Of a DNA stretch of 10,179 bases, positions 1 through 6,992 are shown piece by piece. The notes beneath the pieces were generated by a model, which saw only the letters and a program-made list of their open reading frames with translations, was not told the origin of the DNA and ran no database searches. Both the position numbers and the translations under genes were made by a program. Source of the DNA: Tessaracoccus flavescens (lineage in GTDB: Bacteria; Actinomycetota; Actinomycetes; Propionibacteriales; Propionibacteriaceae); contig DYZF01000008.1 in the NCBI GenBank assembly GCA_020741375.1, positions 1 through 10,179 of the forward strand. Direction: 5' to 3'. How positions within the stretch are numbered: the first letter of the stretch is position 1; every line of letters begins with the position of its first letter.

Positions 1-772
1 GCTCGGCCCCAACGGCGCCGGCAAATCCACCACCACCGAGATGATCCTCGGACTCACGCAACCAGACTCGGGCGAGGTTCGGGTGTTCGGCGACAGCCCC
101 ACCGCAGCAGTTCGTCGGGGCGTCACCGGCGCGATGCTGCAGAACGGCACCCTGCTCTACGACATCAGCGTGCGGCGCCTCATCGCCATGATGCACGGCC
201 TCCACGTCAACCCGCTGCCCATCGATGAGGTCATCGAGCGCGCCAACTTGGGCGACATCCTGAAATCCAACACCAACAAGCTCTCCGGCGGACAGGCTCA
301 GCGCGTCCGGTTCGCGCTCGCCATCATGGGCAACCCCAAGCTGTTGCTCCTCGACGAGCCCACCGTCGGATTCGACGTCGACGCCCGCCGCCGGTTCTGG
401 CGCAACATGACCGAACTCACCGAATCGGGCCGCACCGTCGTGTTCGCCACCCACTACCTCGACGAAGCCGACGACTACGCGGACCGCATCGTCGTCCTCG
501 GCGACGGCAAGGTCATCGCCGACGGCACGGGCAGTGAGATCAAGTCTGTTGTCGGCGGACGGCAGATCGCCTTCACCGGACCCGCACGAGATTGGACCGC
601 ACTCCCGGGCGTCCTCGCCGCCGCCGCGCAGGGCTCCCGCACAACGCTGACCTGCTCCGACGCCGACGCCACCCTCCGCGCCCTGTTCACCGGGGAACAC
701 GCCACCGAGATCCGCGACGTCGAAGTGTCCGCCCCCAGCCTCGAAGAGGCCTTCCTCACCCTCGTTTCCTGA
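1..772 (+). CDS. ABC transporter ATP-binding protein (5' partial)
   Basis: ATPase subunit of an ABC-2 type exporter; it hydrolyses ATP on the cytoplasmic face to drive the membrane partner encoded next. The reading frame is open from base 2 and the window begins inside the Walker A motif (GPNGAGKSTT, bases 5-34), so roughly the first 30-40 residues are missing. In the visible part the Q-loop region is AMLQNG near bases 131-148, the signature LSGGQ is at 281-295, Walker B LLLLDEP follows at about 341-361, and the H-loop histidine (FATHYLDEAD) is near base 452. After Walker B the protein has GFDVDAR where many drug exporters have GLDP. About 85 C-terminal residues follow the H-loop, as in DrrA-like ATPases. 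The permease start follows the stop by 29 nt. Family assignment is firm; the cargo is unknown, with an antimicrobial, lipid or peptide likely from family context. Confidence 0.96.
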   Translation, partial: LGPNGAGKSTTTEMILGLTQPDSGEVRVFGDSPTAAVRRGVTGAMLQNGTLLYDISVRRLIAMMHGLHVNPLPIDEVIERANLGDILKSNTNKLSGGQAQRVRFALAIMGNPKLLLLDEPTVGFDVDARRRFWRNMTELTESGRTVVFATHYLDEADDYADRIVVLGDGKVIADGTGSEIKSVVGGRQIAFTGPARDWTALPGVLAAAAQGSRTTLTCSDADATLRALFTGEHATEIRDVEVSAPSLEEAFLTLVS

Positions 773-801
773 CCGGCCCCCAGCACACAAGGACTTCCAC
801 C

Positions 802-1599
802 ATGACCACGCTCCCCTACACCGCAACCACCACGACGACCCGCGCGGCCAAGCGCCCGGCCCGCTGGCTCCACTACTTCCGCGCCAGCCTCGGCCAGATC
901 CTCCGCGACTGGGCCTTCATTTCCTTCATCTTGGTGATGCCCGTGACGATGTACCTGTTCTTCTCCGCCATCTACGGCGACCAGGAAGCCGCCGGCGGCG
1001 TCACCGTCGCGGCAGTGATGATGGTCACCATGGCCACCTACGGCGGCCTGGGCGCGGCCATGAACGCCGGCGCCAGCATCCAATCCGAACGGTCGTCCGG
1101 CTGGTTCCGCCAGCTCATGATCACGCCGCTTCGCCCAGCGGAGTTCATCACCGCCAAACTCGCGACCGCCGTCGCCGTGGTGCTGCCGGCCATCGTCGTC
1201 GTGTTCATCGCCGGAATGCTTCGCGGCGTCCGCCTGCCCATCGGCACCTGGTTCGCCACCCTCGGGATGCTGATGGCGGCGCTGGTGCCCATGGTGATCC
1301 TCGGCCTGGTGATCGGTCTGTGGTTCAAGCCGCAGACGGCAGCAGCCGTCACCACGCTGACGATGCTGGCACTGTCGATGATCGGCGGCCTGTGGTTCCC
1401 GCTCGACATGATGCCCGGCGTCATGCAGTTCATCGGCAAGCTGACCCCGTCGTACTGGGCCGGCCAGCTCGGCGTGTGGCCCGTCGTCGGCGGCGACTTC
1501 CCGTGGCAGGGCGTGCTGGTCATCGGCATCTGGACGCTCGCGCTCGCGGGGCTCGGGGCGCTCGGCTACGGTCGAGCTGTGCGCAACTCGCGCCGATAA
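802..1599 (+). CDS. ABC-2 type transporter permease
   Basis: Membrane subunit (265 aa) that pairs with the preceding ATPase to form an exporter. The start is the ATG at 802: AAGGA at 789-793 lies 8 nt upstream as a ribosome binding site, and the upstream in-frame codons overlap the ATPase gene and look non-coding. A Thr-rich cytosolic N-terminus (residues 1-35) is followed by about six hydrophobic segments, near 38-58, 67-87, 121-141, 151-173, 183-200 and 235-256. The loop after segment 2 has the SIQSERSSGWFRQLMITPLR pattern typical of ABC-2 permeases, in which the conserved E-R-x-x-G-x-x-R-x-L element couples to the ATPase. Its position between an ATPase gene and a two-component system resembles YvfS/LnrN-type exporters. 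Substrate not deducible. Confidence 0.95.
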   Translation: MTTLPYTATTTTTRAAKRPARWLHYFRASLGQILRDWAFISFILVMPVTMYLFFSAIYGDQEAAGGVTVAAVMMVTMATYGGLGAAMNAGASIQSERSSGWFRQLMITPLRPAEFITAKLATAVAVVLPAIVVVFIAGMLRGVRLPIGTWFATLGMLMAALVPMVILGLVIGLWFKPQTAAAVTTLTMLALSMIGGLWFPLDMMPGVMQFIGKLTPSYWAGQLGVWPVVGGDFPWQGVLVIGIWTLALAGLGALGYGRAVRNSRR

Positions 1600-1613
1600 G
1601 AGGATTCACGAAC

Positions 1614-2759
1614 ATGCAGTTGGTCGACGACCCGTCCGCGGCCCCGGCGTATGCGCCGGGAGCTCAAGACCTGCCGCTGTGGCGCCGGGCGCTCGCGCAA
1701 GGAGCCGGCTACTCGGCGCCCAGCCTGCTATTCCTGCTGATCCCCCTGGCTTTCGCGTGGGGCTCTCCGACGTTCCCGGCGCTGGTCGCGGCCGCCATCC
1801 TCACTGGCGTCTTCTTCATCGGCGCCTCGCTAGTCATGCACTGGCCAGAGTGGGCTCGATGGCTGTGGCTGGCGGGGCTCATGGCATCGATCGCCGGCAT
1901 GGCCTTGATCACCGACGGCGAATCCCGGCCCGTGTACTTCACGGCCTTCGTCACCGTGACGGCGGCCGTCCTCATCCGGTGGACGCAGGCGCGCATCTTG
2001 ATCGTGGTCGTCACCATCTTCGCGGTGGGCTGGGCCGTCTACCAACAAGATCTCTTTGGCGTCGTGATGGCGACGATGGGCGTCGCCTTGGGTCTCTCCA
2101 TCGGGTTGGGGATCGAGACCGAGCGAACCAAGGAGCGGCTCCGCGTGGCCGAGGAACGCACCGCCGTCCTAGCGGTGGCCGCGGAACGGGAGCGCATCGG
2201 TCGCGACCTCCACGACATCCTCGGGCACTCACTCACCACCATTGCCGTCAAGGCTGACTTGGCCGCCCGACTGGTAGGGCGCGACGAGGCTGCGGCTCGG
2301 GCAGAAGTTGAAGCACTGGGCGCCATCGCCAGAGAGGCCTTGGCCGATGTCCGGGCAACCGCGTCTGGCATGCGGGAGGTGCGGCTGGCGTCGGAGATTG
2401 CCTCAGCCAAGTCTGTCCTGCTGGCAGCCGGCATCGAATGCACGGCACCTTCCGCCCTTCCCGTTCTCGACGCGGGCACCTCAGAAGTGTTCGGCTACGC
2501 CGTCCGCGAGGCCGTCACCAACGCCGTTCGGCACGCCAACGCCACAGCGTGCGTCATTGAATGCGGCGACGATTTCGTCTCCGTGAGCGACAACGGCGTT
2601 GGGGGCTCGCACATCGAAGCTGCGTCGCGTCGCGAATCGAATGCTCGGGCCGGCGGCCTGAGCGGGCTGCGCGAGCGAATGCGGGCGGCAGGCGGAATAC
2701 TCGACGTGTCGTCGTCGAAGAGCGGCACCACGATCACCGCCAGAATGGAGACGCCATGA
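1614..2759 (+). CDS. DesK/NarX-type sensor histidine kinase
   Basis: Membrane sensor kinase (381 aa) that autophosphorylates a histidine and passes phosphate to the regulator encoded next. The start at 1614 has GAGGA at 1600-1604, 9 nt upstream, directly after the permease stop. About five or six hydrophobic segments fill residues 33-166 with little extracytoplasmic loop, suggesting sensing within the membrane or through the ABC partner. A short helical linker (168-190) precedes the HisKA_3 dimerisation element RERIGRDLHDILGHSL, with phospho-acceptor His200. The ATPase domain shows the N-box EAVTNAVRHA (299-308, Asn303), DNGVG (326-330) and GGLSGLRERM (348-357). The gene overlaps the regulator start by ATGA. 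By analogy with LnrJ, YvfT and DesK it probably responds to membrane stress or to the exporter's cargo; that is inference. Confidence 0.95.
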   Translation: MQLVDDPSAAPAYAPGAQDLPLWRRALAQGAGYSAPSLLFLLIPLAFAWGSPTFPALVAAAILTGVFFIGASLVMHWPEWARWLWLAGLMASIAGMALITDGESRPVYFTAFVTVTAAVLIRWTQARILIVVVTIFAVGWAVYQQDLFGVVMATMGVALGLSIGLGIETERTKERLRVAEERTAVLAVAAERERIGRDLHDILGHSLTTIAVKADLAARLVGRDEAAARAEVEALGAIAREALADVRATASGMREVRLASEIASAKSVLLAAGIECTAPSALPVLDAGTSEVFGYAVREAVTNAVRHANATACVIECGDDFVSVSDNGVGGSHIEAASRRESNARAGGLSGLRERMRAAGGILDVSSSKSGTTITARMETP

Positions 2760-3376
2760 CCACGGTCGCCATCGCAGACGATCAGACGCTGATCCGGAGC
2801 GCGCTGGCCACCATGCTCGATCTCGAACACGATCTCACCGTCGTCGGGCAGGCGGGCACATGCGCCGAGGCCATCGAGGTTGCGCGCATCACCACACCCG
2901 ACGTGCTCTTGCTGGATGTCCAGATGCCCGACGGCGGGGTCGCCGCTGACGACGGCATCGACGCCCTTCCATTGATCCGCGGCGCCTCCCCCGCCACCAA
3001 GGTGATCGTCCTGACCACCTTCGGCCGGCCTGGCTACCTGCGGCGGTCGCTGGAGTCCGGCGCCGTCGGATTCTTGGTGAAGGACACGCCGGTGGACCGG
3101 TTGATCGATGCGATCCGCCGCGTTGCGGAGGGGCTCCGGGTGGTGGACCCGGATCTGGCCGCCACGTCCTTCATGATCGGGGCGTCGCCGCTGACCGAGA
3201 AGGAAGCCCTCGTGCTGGCCGCCTCGGCTGGCGGCGTGAGCGCTGGCGAGATCGCCTCGACGGTGTTCCTTTCTGAGGGGACCGTACGCAACTATCTGAG
3301 TTCGGCCATCGGCAAGCTGGGCGCCCGCAACCGTTCCGAGGCCCTCCGCACCGCCACCGACAACGGCTGGCTCTGA
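2756..3376 (+). CDS. NarL/FixJ-family response regulator
   Basis: DNA-binding response regulator (206 aa), cognate of the kinase whose last codons it overlaps (ATGA, 2756-2759). GGAG at 2747-2750 lies 5 nt upstream and supports this start over more distal in-frame codons. The receiver domain (about 1-120) has the acidic pair Asp8-Asp9, phospho-acceptor Asp54 in LLLDVQMP, switch Thr87 and Lys109. The loop after Asp54 is a little longer than usual (PDGGVAADDGIDAL), as in DesR-like regulators. The C-terminal LuxR-type helix-turn-helix (about 143-206) carries SPLTEKEALVL and the recognition-helix region LSEGTVRNYLSSAIGKL. It probably controls this exporter operon by binding upstream of the ATPase gene, outside the window. 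Family certain, targets unknown. Confidence 0.96.
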   Translation: MTTVAIADDQTLIRSALATMLDLEHDLTVVGQAGTCAEAIEVARITTPDVLLLDVQMPDGGVAADDGIDALPLIRGASPATKVIVLTTFGRPGYLRRSLESGAVGFLVKDTPVDRLIDAIRRVAEGLRVVDPDLAATSFMIGASPLTEKEALVLAASAGGVSAGEIASTVFLSEGTVRNYLSSAIGKLGARNRSEALRTATDNGWL

Positions 3377-3420
3377 GCCGCCCCCCACGGCGCAACCGGA
3401 TTACAGCAGCGCCGAAGTCC

Positions 3421-3426
3421 TAAGCT
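3421..3426 (+). promoter_or_regulatory. -10 element for the NUDIX gene
   Basis: TAAGCT fits the actinobacterial TANNNT -10 pattern and ends 6 nt before the GTG at 3433, so transcription would start at or next to the start codon (leaderless mRNA). No Shine-Dalgarno sequence lies before the GTG. I see no convincing -35. Predicted from pattern and spacing only. Confidence 0.5.
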
Positions 3427-3432
3427 GGCGCC

Positions 3433-3882
3433 GTGACTGACCTGGATTTCACCGACTACGACACCCGTCTCGGCGCCTACGTTCTCCTCATCGACGAAGG
3501 CAAGATCCTGCTGAGCAATTGGATCGAGCGCGACGAAGTGGTGTGGTCGCTGCCTGGCGGCGGCGTCGAACTGGGCGAGTCGCCCGAGGAAGCAGTGCAC
3601 CGGGAAGTGCTGGAGGAGTCGGGCTACACCGCCGAGTTGGATGAACTACTCGGCGTATTCACGAGGGTCATCCCCGCTGATCAGCGCATCCGTCCCGTCG
3701 GGGAACGCCCGCTTCAGCTGGTGAGCGTCATCTATCGGGGCCGAGTCACGGGCGGGGAACTGACCTTCGAGGTGGGCGGCAGCTCCGACGAGGCACGCTG
3801 GTTCCGCCTCGACGAGCTCGACGACGTGAATCTCGGAGGAAACGTCCTACCCGGCCTACGGCTGGCTGGCCTGAGCCTCTAG
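3433..3882 (+). CDS. NUDIX hydrolase
   Basis: Soluble NUDIX-fold pyrophosphohydrolase (149 aa), an ordinary length for a single-domain member. The full Nudix box GX5EX7REUXEEXGU runs from Gly43 to Tyr65 (ending REVLEESGY), with the metal-binding glutamates at 58, 61 and 62. A core strand GAYVLLIDEGKILL comes before it, and WSLPGGGVELGE forms the usual lead into the box. These enzymes cleave nucleoside diphosphates linked to another moiety (oxidised dNTPs, ADP-ribose, nucleotide sugars and similar); the sequence does not show which. The start is a GTG with no ribosome binding site and a -10-like element 6 nt upstream. It follows the response regulator by 56 nt but seems to be its own unit. Its last 27 nt overlap the end of the convergent cysteine hydrolase gene. 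Confidence 0.95.
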   Translation: MTDLDFTDYDTRLGAYVLLIDEGKILLSNWIERDEVVWSLPGGGVELGESPEEAVHREVLEESGYTAELDELLGVFTRVIPADQRIRPVGERPLQLVSVIYRGRVTGGELTFEVGGSSDEARWFRLDELDDVNLGGNVLPGLRLAGLSL

Positions 3883-4482
3883 CTCGGTCACGGTCGCCAG
3901 CCGCACCTGCGGCGGGTACAACCCCATCACCGTCAGCGCGGCTTGGTGGTTCTCCGGGGTCGAGCCCGCGCACGCGTCGGTGACGACGGTGAGCGTCGCC
4001 CCAGCGTCGGCCGCGGGCAGCACCGTCGATACGACGCAGCAATCCGTCGACACCCCCGTGATCACCAACTCCGCCGCCTCACCAACGATCGGCGCCAACA
4101 CGTCCCACTTCCCGAAGGTAGGGGCATCGACGCGGAGTGCGTCCACGTCAGCCAACTCGTCCACGAGATCGAAGTACTGATCGTCGGCCGGCCGGTCGGC
4201 GAACGGCCACGCCTTCATGTACGCATCCCAGGACCCCACCCGCGACCCCGTCTCCGGCGGCACCCAACGAGTGATGATCGTCCGGCCCTCAAACCGAGGC
4301 AGCAACTCCCGGATCCGTTCGACGGCGTCCGCCCACATCGGCGACCCCCAGTCGGAGTCCGGATCGGCGAAGATGCGCTGCGGATCGATGACCACCAGCC
4401 ACGGGCCAGCCTCGCCGCCCGCGCCCCGCGACCCCGTCACAGAAACGCCGTCGCTCACGCCCGACCCGCCTGCGTCGATCAC
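3856..4482 (-). CDS. Isochorismatase-like cysteine hydrolase
   Basis: Isochorismatase-superfamily cysteine hydrolase (208 aa from the chosen start), a family that cleaves C-N bonds in amides such as nicotinamide, ureidoacrylate, N-carbamoylsarcosine and biuret. The proposed catalytic triad is Asp33 (LVVIDPQ), Lys125 (TFGKWD) and Cys149 (GVSTDCCV); Cys148 sits beside the nucleophile. The chosen GTG at 4482 overlaps the permease stop (GTGA) and has a strong AGGAGGA 6 nt upstream. The first 26 residues are Gly/Ser/Val-rich, lie outside the fold and contain further GTG codons at residues 9, 13 and 15. It is the last gene of the kinase-permease-hydrolase unit, which suggests breakdown of an imported nucleobase-like or amide compound. 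Nicotinamidase is an alternative, but I do not see enough of its metal-site pattern to name it. Confidence 0.92.
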   Translation of the reverse strand: MIDAGGSGVSDGVSVTGSRGAGGEAGPWLVVIDPQRIFADPDSDWGSPMWADAVERIRELLPRFEGRTIITRWVPPETGSRVGSWDAYMKAWPFADRPADDQYFDLVDELADVDALRVDAPTFGKWDVLAPIVGEAAELVITGVSTDCCVVSTVLPAADAGATLTVVTDACAGSTPENHQAALTVMGLYPPQVRLATVTELEAQASQP

Positions 4483-4495
4483 GCCCGATCCTCCT
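4449..4495 (-). repeat. 24-bp tandem duplication over the hydrolase start
   Basis: On the minus strand TCGGGCGTGATCGACG (4488-4473) recurs 24 nt downstream as TCGGGCGTGAGCGACG (4464-4449), a 16-nt match with one difference. The similarity extends upstream: AGGAGGA before copy 1 and AGGCGGG before copy 2. Each copy thus holds a purine-rich element, a 6-nt spacer and an in-frame GTG (residues 1 and 9 of the hydrolase). The period is a multiple of three, so the frame is kept. Confidence 0.8.
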
Positions 4496-5975
4496 GCTGG
4501 GCGATGGTGTCGCGACGCGCGATCAGCGTGACGACGAAGCTCAGTACCAACGCCAGCAACACACCGAGGTTCGCCCACGGCCACACGCCGTCCCACTGCT
4601 CCACACCGTCGACGATGGAGCGCGAACCGAGCCCCAGCGGCTCCAGCAGGTAGCCCTGCCAGTTGGCCCACGGCGCGTCGCCTGCGAACTGGTTGATCAC
4701 CAGGCCCCATCCGATGATCGTGGCGACGACCATGGTGCCGATCGACACCCAGTCGAACGCCCCGTAGCGACCGTTCGCGTCGAAGAGGGCCATCTCGTCG
4801 TAGGGGGCCTTGCGGCTGATGATGTCGGCGATGAGGATGCCGGCCCAGGACGCCATCGGCACGCCCAGGATCAGCAGGAAGCTCTGGAACGGGCCGAGGA
4901 AGTTCTCCGCGAAGAACACCACGAAGACGGTGCCGAGGGTCAGGATCACGCCGTCGATCGCCGCAGCGGCCGGGCGCGGAATGTTGATGCCGAGGCTCAG
5001 CAGCGTCAGGCCCGAGGAGTAGATGCCCAGCACTGCGCCGGAGACCAGCGCCAGAACGGCCGTGATCCAGAACGGGATCAGCACCCACAGGGGAAGGATG
5101 GTGGCGAGGGTGCCGATCGGATCGTTGCCGATGCTGCCGCGCAGATTCGGGTCAGACCCGGCCAGCAGGAGACCGAACACCACGAGAATCATCGGCGCGA
5201 TCGAGCCGCCGAACGTGTTCCACCCGATGATCGCCGCGTTCGACGCATCACGGCGCTGGTACCGCGACCAGTCGGCCGCGATGTTGATCCAGCCCAGCCC
5301 GAAGCCGGTCATCACCATCGTCAACGCGCCGATCGTCTGCGCCGTCGAGCCCGACGGGATCTGCTGCACCACGGACCAGTCGATGTGACTGATGGTGAGC
5401 GCCATGTAGACGACGGTGATCGCGCCGGTGATCCACGTCAGCGCCGACTGCAGCTTCATGATCGTGTGATAGCCCAGCACCGACGCCACCACGATGAGCG
5501 CCGCGACGGCGACCGCCGCGATGATCTTGGTGACGGTGCCGCCGCCCAAGCCGAGCCGCTCGAACACCGTCGACGTGGCCAACACCGCCATGATCGCGAG
5601 GAACGTTTCCCAACCGATCGACAGGAACCAACTCACGACGCCCGGCACCTTCTGCCCGTGGACGCCGAACGCCGCGCGGCTCAGCACCATCGTCGGCACC
5701 GACCCCCGCTTGCCCGCGATCGCGATGATGCCGCACAGCAGGAAGGAGATGGGGATACCGATGAGCGCCACGGTGAGCGCCTGCCAGAACGACACCCCGA
5801 AATCGAGGATGTAGGCGCCGTAGCTCATACCGAACACGGACACGTTGGCCGCGAACCATGGCCAGAACAGATCCTTCGGCTTAGCGGTCCGCTCGGACTC
5901 GTCGATGATGTCGATGCCGTTGGTCTCGATCAGCCGACTCTTGGTGGCCTCGTCAAAGCCGTGTGCTGCAGTCAT
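4479..5975 (-). CDS. NCS1-family purine/cytosine-type permease
   Basis: Nucleobase:cation symporter-1 family permease (498 aa, typical length) that would import a nucleobase or related heterocycle with H+ or Na+. The N-terminal region has NGIDIIDESER followed by KPKDLFWPWFAANVSVFG (residues 19-49), a common NCS1 opening. About twelve hydrophobic segments follow. Trp116 and Trp122 lie in the third segment, where the hydantoin transporter Mhp1 has a substrate-stacking Trp. The hallmark ADWSRY at 234-239 falls in the sixth segment. The ATG at 5975 has no ribosome binding site but a good promoter directly upstream. The gene lies 36 nt after the kinase stop and overlaps the hydrolase start by 4 nt. 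Substrate class is inferred from family; cytosine, a purine, allantoin or hydantoin cannot be told apart here. Confidence 0.94.
   Translation of the reverse strand: MTAAHGFDEATKSRLIETNGIDIIDESERTAKPKDLFWPWFAANVSVFGMSYGAYILDFGVSFWQALTVALIGIPISFLLCGIIAIAGKRGSVPTMVLSRAAFGVHGQKVPGVVSWFLSIGWETFLAIMAVLATSTVFERLGLGGGTVTKIIAAVAVAALIVVASVLGYHTIMKLQSALTWITGAITVVYMALTISHIDWSVVQQIPSGSTAQTIGALTMVMTGFGLGWINIAADWSRYQRRDASNAAIIGWNTFGGSIAPMILVVFGLLLAGSDPNLRGSIGNDPIGTLATILPLWVLIPFWITAVLALVSGAVLGIYSSGLTLLSLGINIPRPAAAAIDGVILTLGTVFVVFFAENFLGPFQSFLLILGVPMASWAGILIADIISRKAPYDEMALFDANGRYGAFDWVSIGTMVVATIIGWGLVINQFAGDAPWANWQGYLLEPLGLGSRSIVDGVEQWDGVWPWANLGVLLALVLSFVVTLIARRDTIAQQEDRA
4489..4495 (-). promoter_or_regulatory. 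Strong Shine-Dalgarno deciding the hydrolase start
   Basis: AGGAGGA on the minus strand lies inside the last codons of the permease gene, 6 nt before the GTG at 4482. It is the best ribosome binding site in the window and favours the GTG that overlaps the permease stop, implying translational coupling. Confidence 0.75.
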
Positions 5976-5982
5976 GCCCGGA

Positions 5983-6011
5983 ATTCTGGCAGCGCGGGCG
6001 CATTGTGGGAA
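5983..6011 (-). promoter_or_regulatory. Promoter for the NCS1 permease (leaderless)
   Basis: On the minus strand TTCCCA (6011-6006), starting immediately after the kinase stop codon, is followed by a 17-nt spacer and CAGAAT (5988-5983). Each hexamer matches 4 of 6 consensus bases. The -10 ends 7 nt before the ATG at 5975, so the message would be leaderless. The permease and hydrolase could therefore be transcribed separately from the kinase. Confidence 0.5.
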
Positions 6012-6962
6012 TCAGGCTCGCGCAGCGAGGAACGCATCAATCTCGGCCGCGGTGGGCGCAGTCGCCGGGCCATGGCGGGTGACGGTGATGGCTCCGGCGA
6101 CGTTCGCGCGCCGGCACGCCTCCACCCACTCGGTGCCCTTGGCCCGCTCAGCGACGAGGACTCCGGTGTGTGCGTCACCGGCGCCGTTGGTGTCGACAGG
6201 CTCCTGCGGGAACCCCGCCACGTCGGTGGTCTTCCCATCGAGGGAGATCGCACAACCGTGCGGGCCGTCGCGGACGATGACGACGACGTCGGTCATCAGC
6301 CCGCCGAGCGCGGAGGCTGCGTCGGCCATGTCGGAGCCGGGGTGGTCCGCACGCCCGAGGCCCAGCGTGGCGAGGTAGTCGTCGGCCTCTTCCTGATTGG
6401 AGGTCCAGACGGTGGTCGCGGCGATCATGCGGGCGCGGGTCCCGGCGGGCAGCGTGGCGAAGGCGGCTCCGGGATCGAGGACCACCTCGACGCCGTCGGG
6501 CAGCATCGCCAGCCAGGCCTCGAGGGGTTCGCGAGTGGAATCGACGGCGAGTGAGTAGCCCGTGACGCAGACGATGTCGCCGGGCTGGGGGTCGCTGGCC
6601 GAGAGCGATTCGACGGAGATCTCACGTTCGGCGCCCAGCATGGTGACAAAGGTGCGCTCCGCGCTGGGCTCCACCAGCACCACGCAGAGGGCTGTGTCGC
6701 GATCCTCGACGGCGGGGGCGGACCAGCTGACGCCTTCGGCTTCGAGGGCGGCGCGGATGAGGTCGCCGTTGGGGCCGGTTCCGATCGCACCGGCGTGGAC
6801 GGCGTCGGCCCCAGACCTGGCGGCGGCAGCCAAGATATTGACCGACCCGCCGGCCTGCTGGTTCCACGTGGCGGCCATGGAGTTCTGCCCACGCCGGGGC
6901 AGTTGCTCGATCAGTGCCGTGGCGTCGACCAGCGCCTGGCCGGTGTGGATGATGCGGGGCAT
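6012..6962 (-). CDS. PfkB-family (ribokinase-like) carbohydrate or nucleoside kinase
   Basis: ATP-dependent kinase of the ribokinase/PfkB superfamily (316 aa), phosphorylating a sugar or nucleoside hydroxyl. The N-terminal part has the Gly-Gly substrate-site element QQAGGSVNILAAAARSG (about 37-53). The C-terminal PfkB signature DTNGAGDAHTG spans residues 257-267, with Gly260-Ala-Gly as the anion hole and Asp263 as catalytic base. A-H replaces the usual A-F in the signature. I chose ATG 6962 over the in-frame GTG at 6971 because a TACTGT -10 element lies 7 nt before 6962 and overlaps the GTG. It is the first gene of the unit with the NCS1 permease and cysteine hydrolase, so a nucleoside or ribose-type substrate is plausible; fructokinase or ribokinase activity is equally possible from sequence alone. 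Confidence 0.93.
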   Translation of the reverse strand: MPRIIHTGQALVDATALIEQLPRRGQNSMAATWNQQAGGSVNILAAAARSGADAVHAGAIGTGPNGDLIRAALEAEGVSWSAPAVEDRDTALCVVLVEPSAERTFVTMLGAEREISVESLSASDPQPGDIVCVTGYSLAVDSTREPLEAWLAMLPDGVEVVLDPGAAFATLPAGTRARMIAATTVWTSNQEEADDYLATLGLGRADHPGSDMADAASALGGLMTDVVVIVRDGPHGCAISLDGKTTDVAGFPQEPVDTNGAGDAHTGVLVAERAKGTEWVEACRRANVAGAITVTRHGPATAPTAAEIDAFLAARA

Positions 6963-6969
6963 GGGCAGC

Positions 6970-6975
6970 ACAGTA
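6970..6975 (-). promoter_or_regulatory. -10 element for the PfkB kinase (leaderless)
   Basis: TACTGT on the minus strand matches TANNNT and ends 7 nt before ATG 6962. There is no Shine-Dalgarno. It lies in a 30-bp gap shared with the divergent membrane-protein gene. No clear -35. Confidence 0.5.
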
Positions 6976-6980
6976 CCGGG

Positions 6981-6986
6981 CAGACT
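6981..6986 (+). promoter_or_regulatory. Weak -10-like element before ATG 6993
   Basis: CAGACT keeps the two most conserved -10 positions (A at 2, T at 6) and ends 6 nt before the ATG at 6993, with no ribosome binding site. The fit is weaker than for the other elements, but any promoter for this gene must sit here or inside the kinase gene. Confidence 0.25.
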
Positions 6987-6992
6987 GTTGGC

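Noticed and set aside
3364..3380. Hairpin CGGCT...AGCCG over the response regulator stop
   Set aside because: Only 5 bp, overlaps coding sequence and lacks a T-run, so it is not convincing as a terminator.
4483..5088. N-terminal extension of the cysteine hydrolase frame into the permease gene
   Set aside because: The extension reads as Arg/Gly/His-rich noise antiparallel to no domain, and the strong ribosome binding site at 4489-4495 with a GTGA overlap explains the start.
5385..6554. Long plus-strand open frame (389 codons) across the permease-kinase junction
   Set aside because: It is antisense to two clear genes (NCS1 permease and PfkB kinase); the product is Asp/Arg/Gly/His-rich with no motif, typical of a GC-rich shadow frame.
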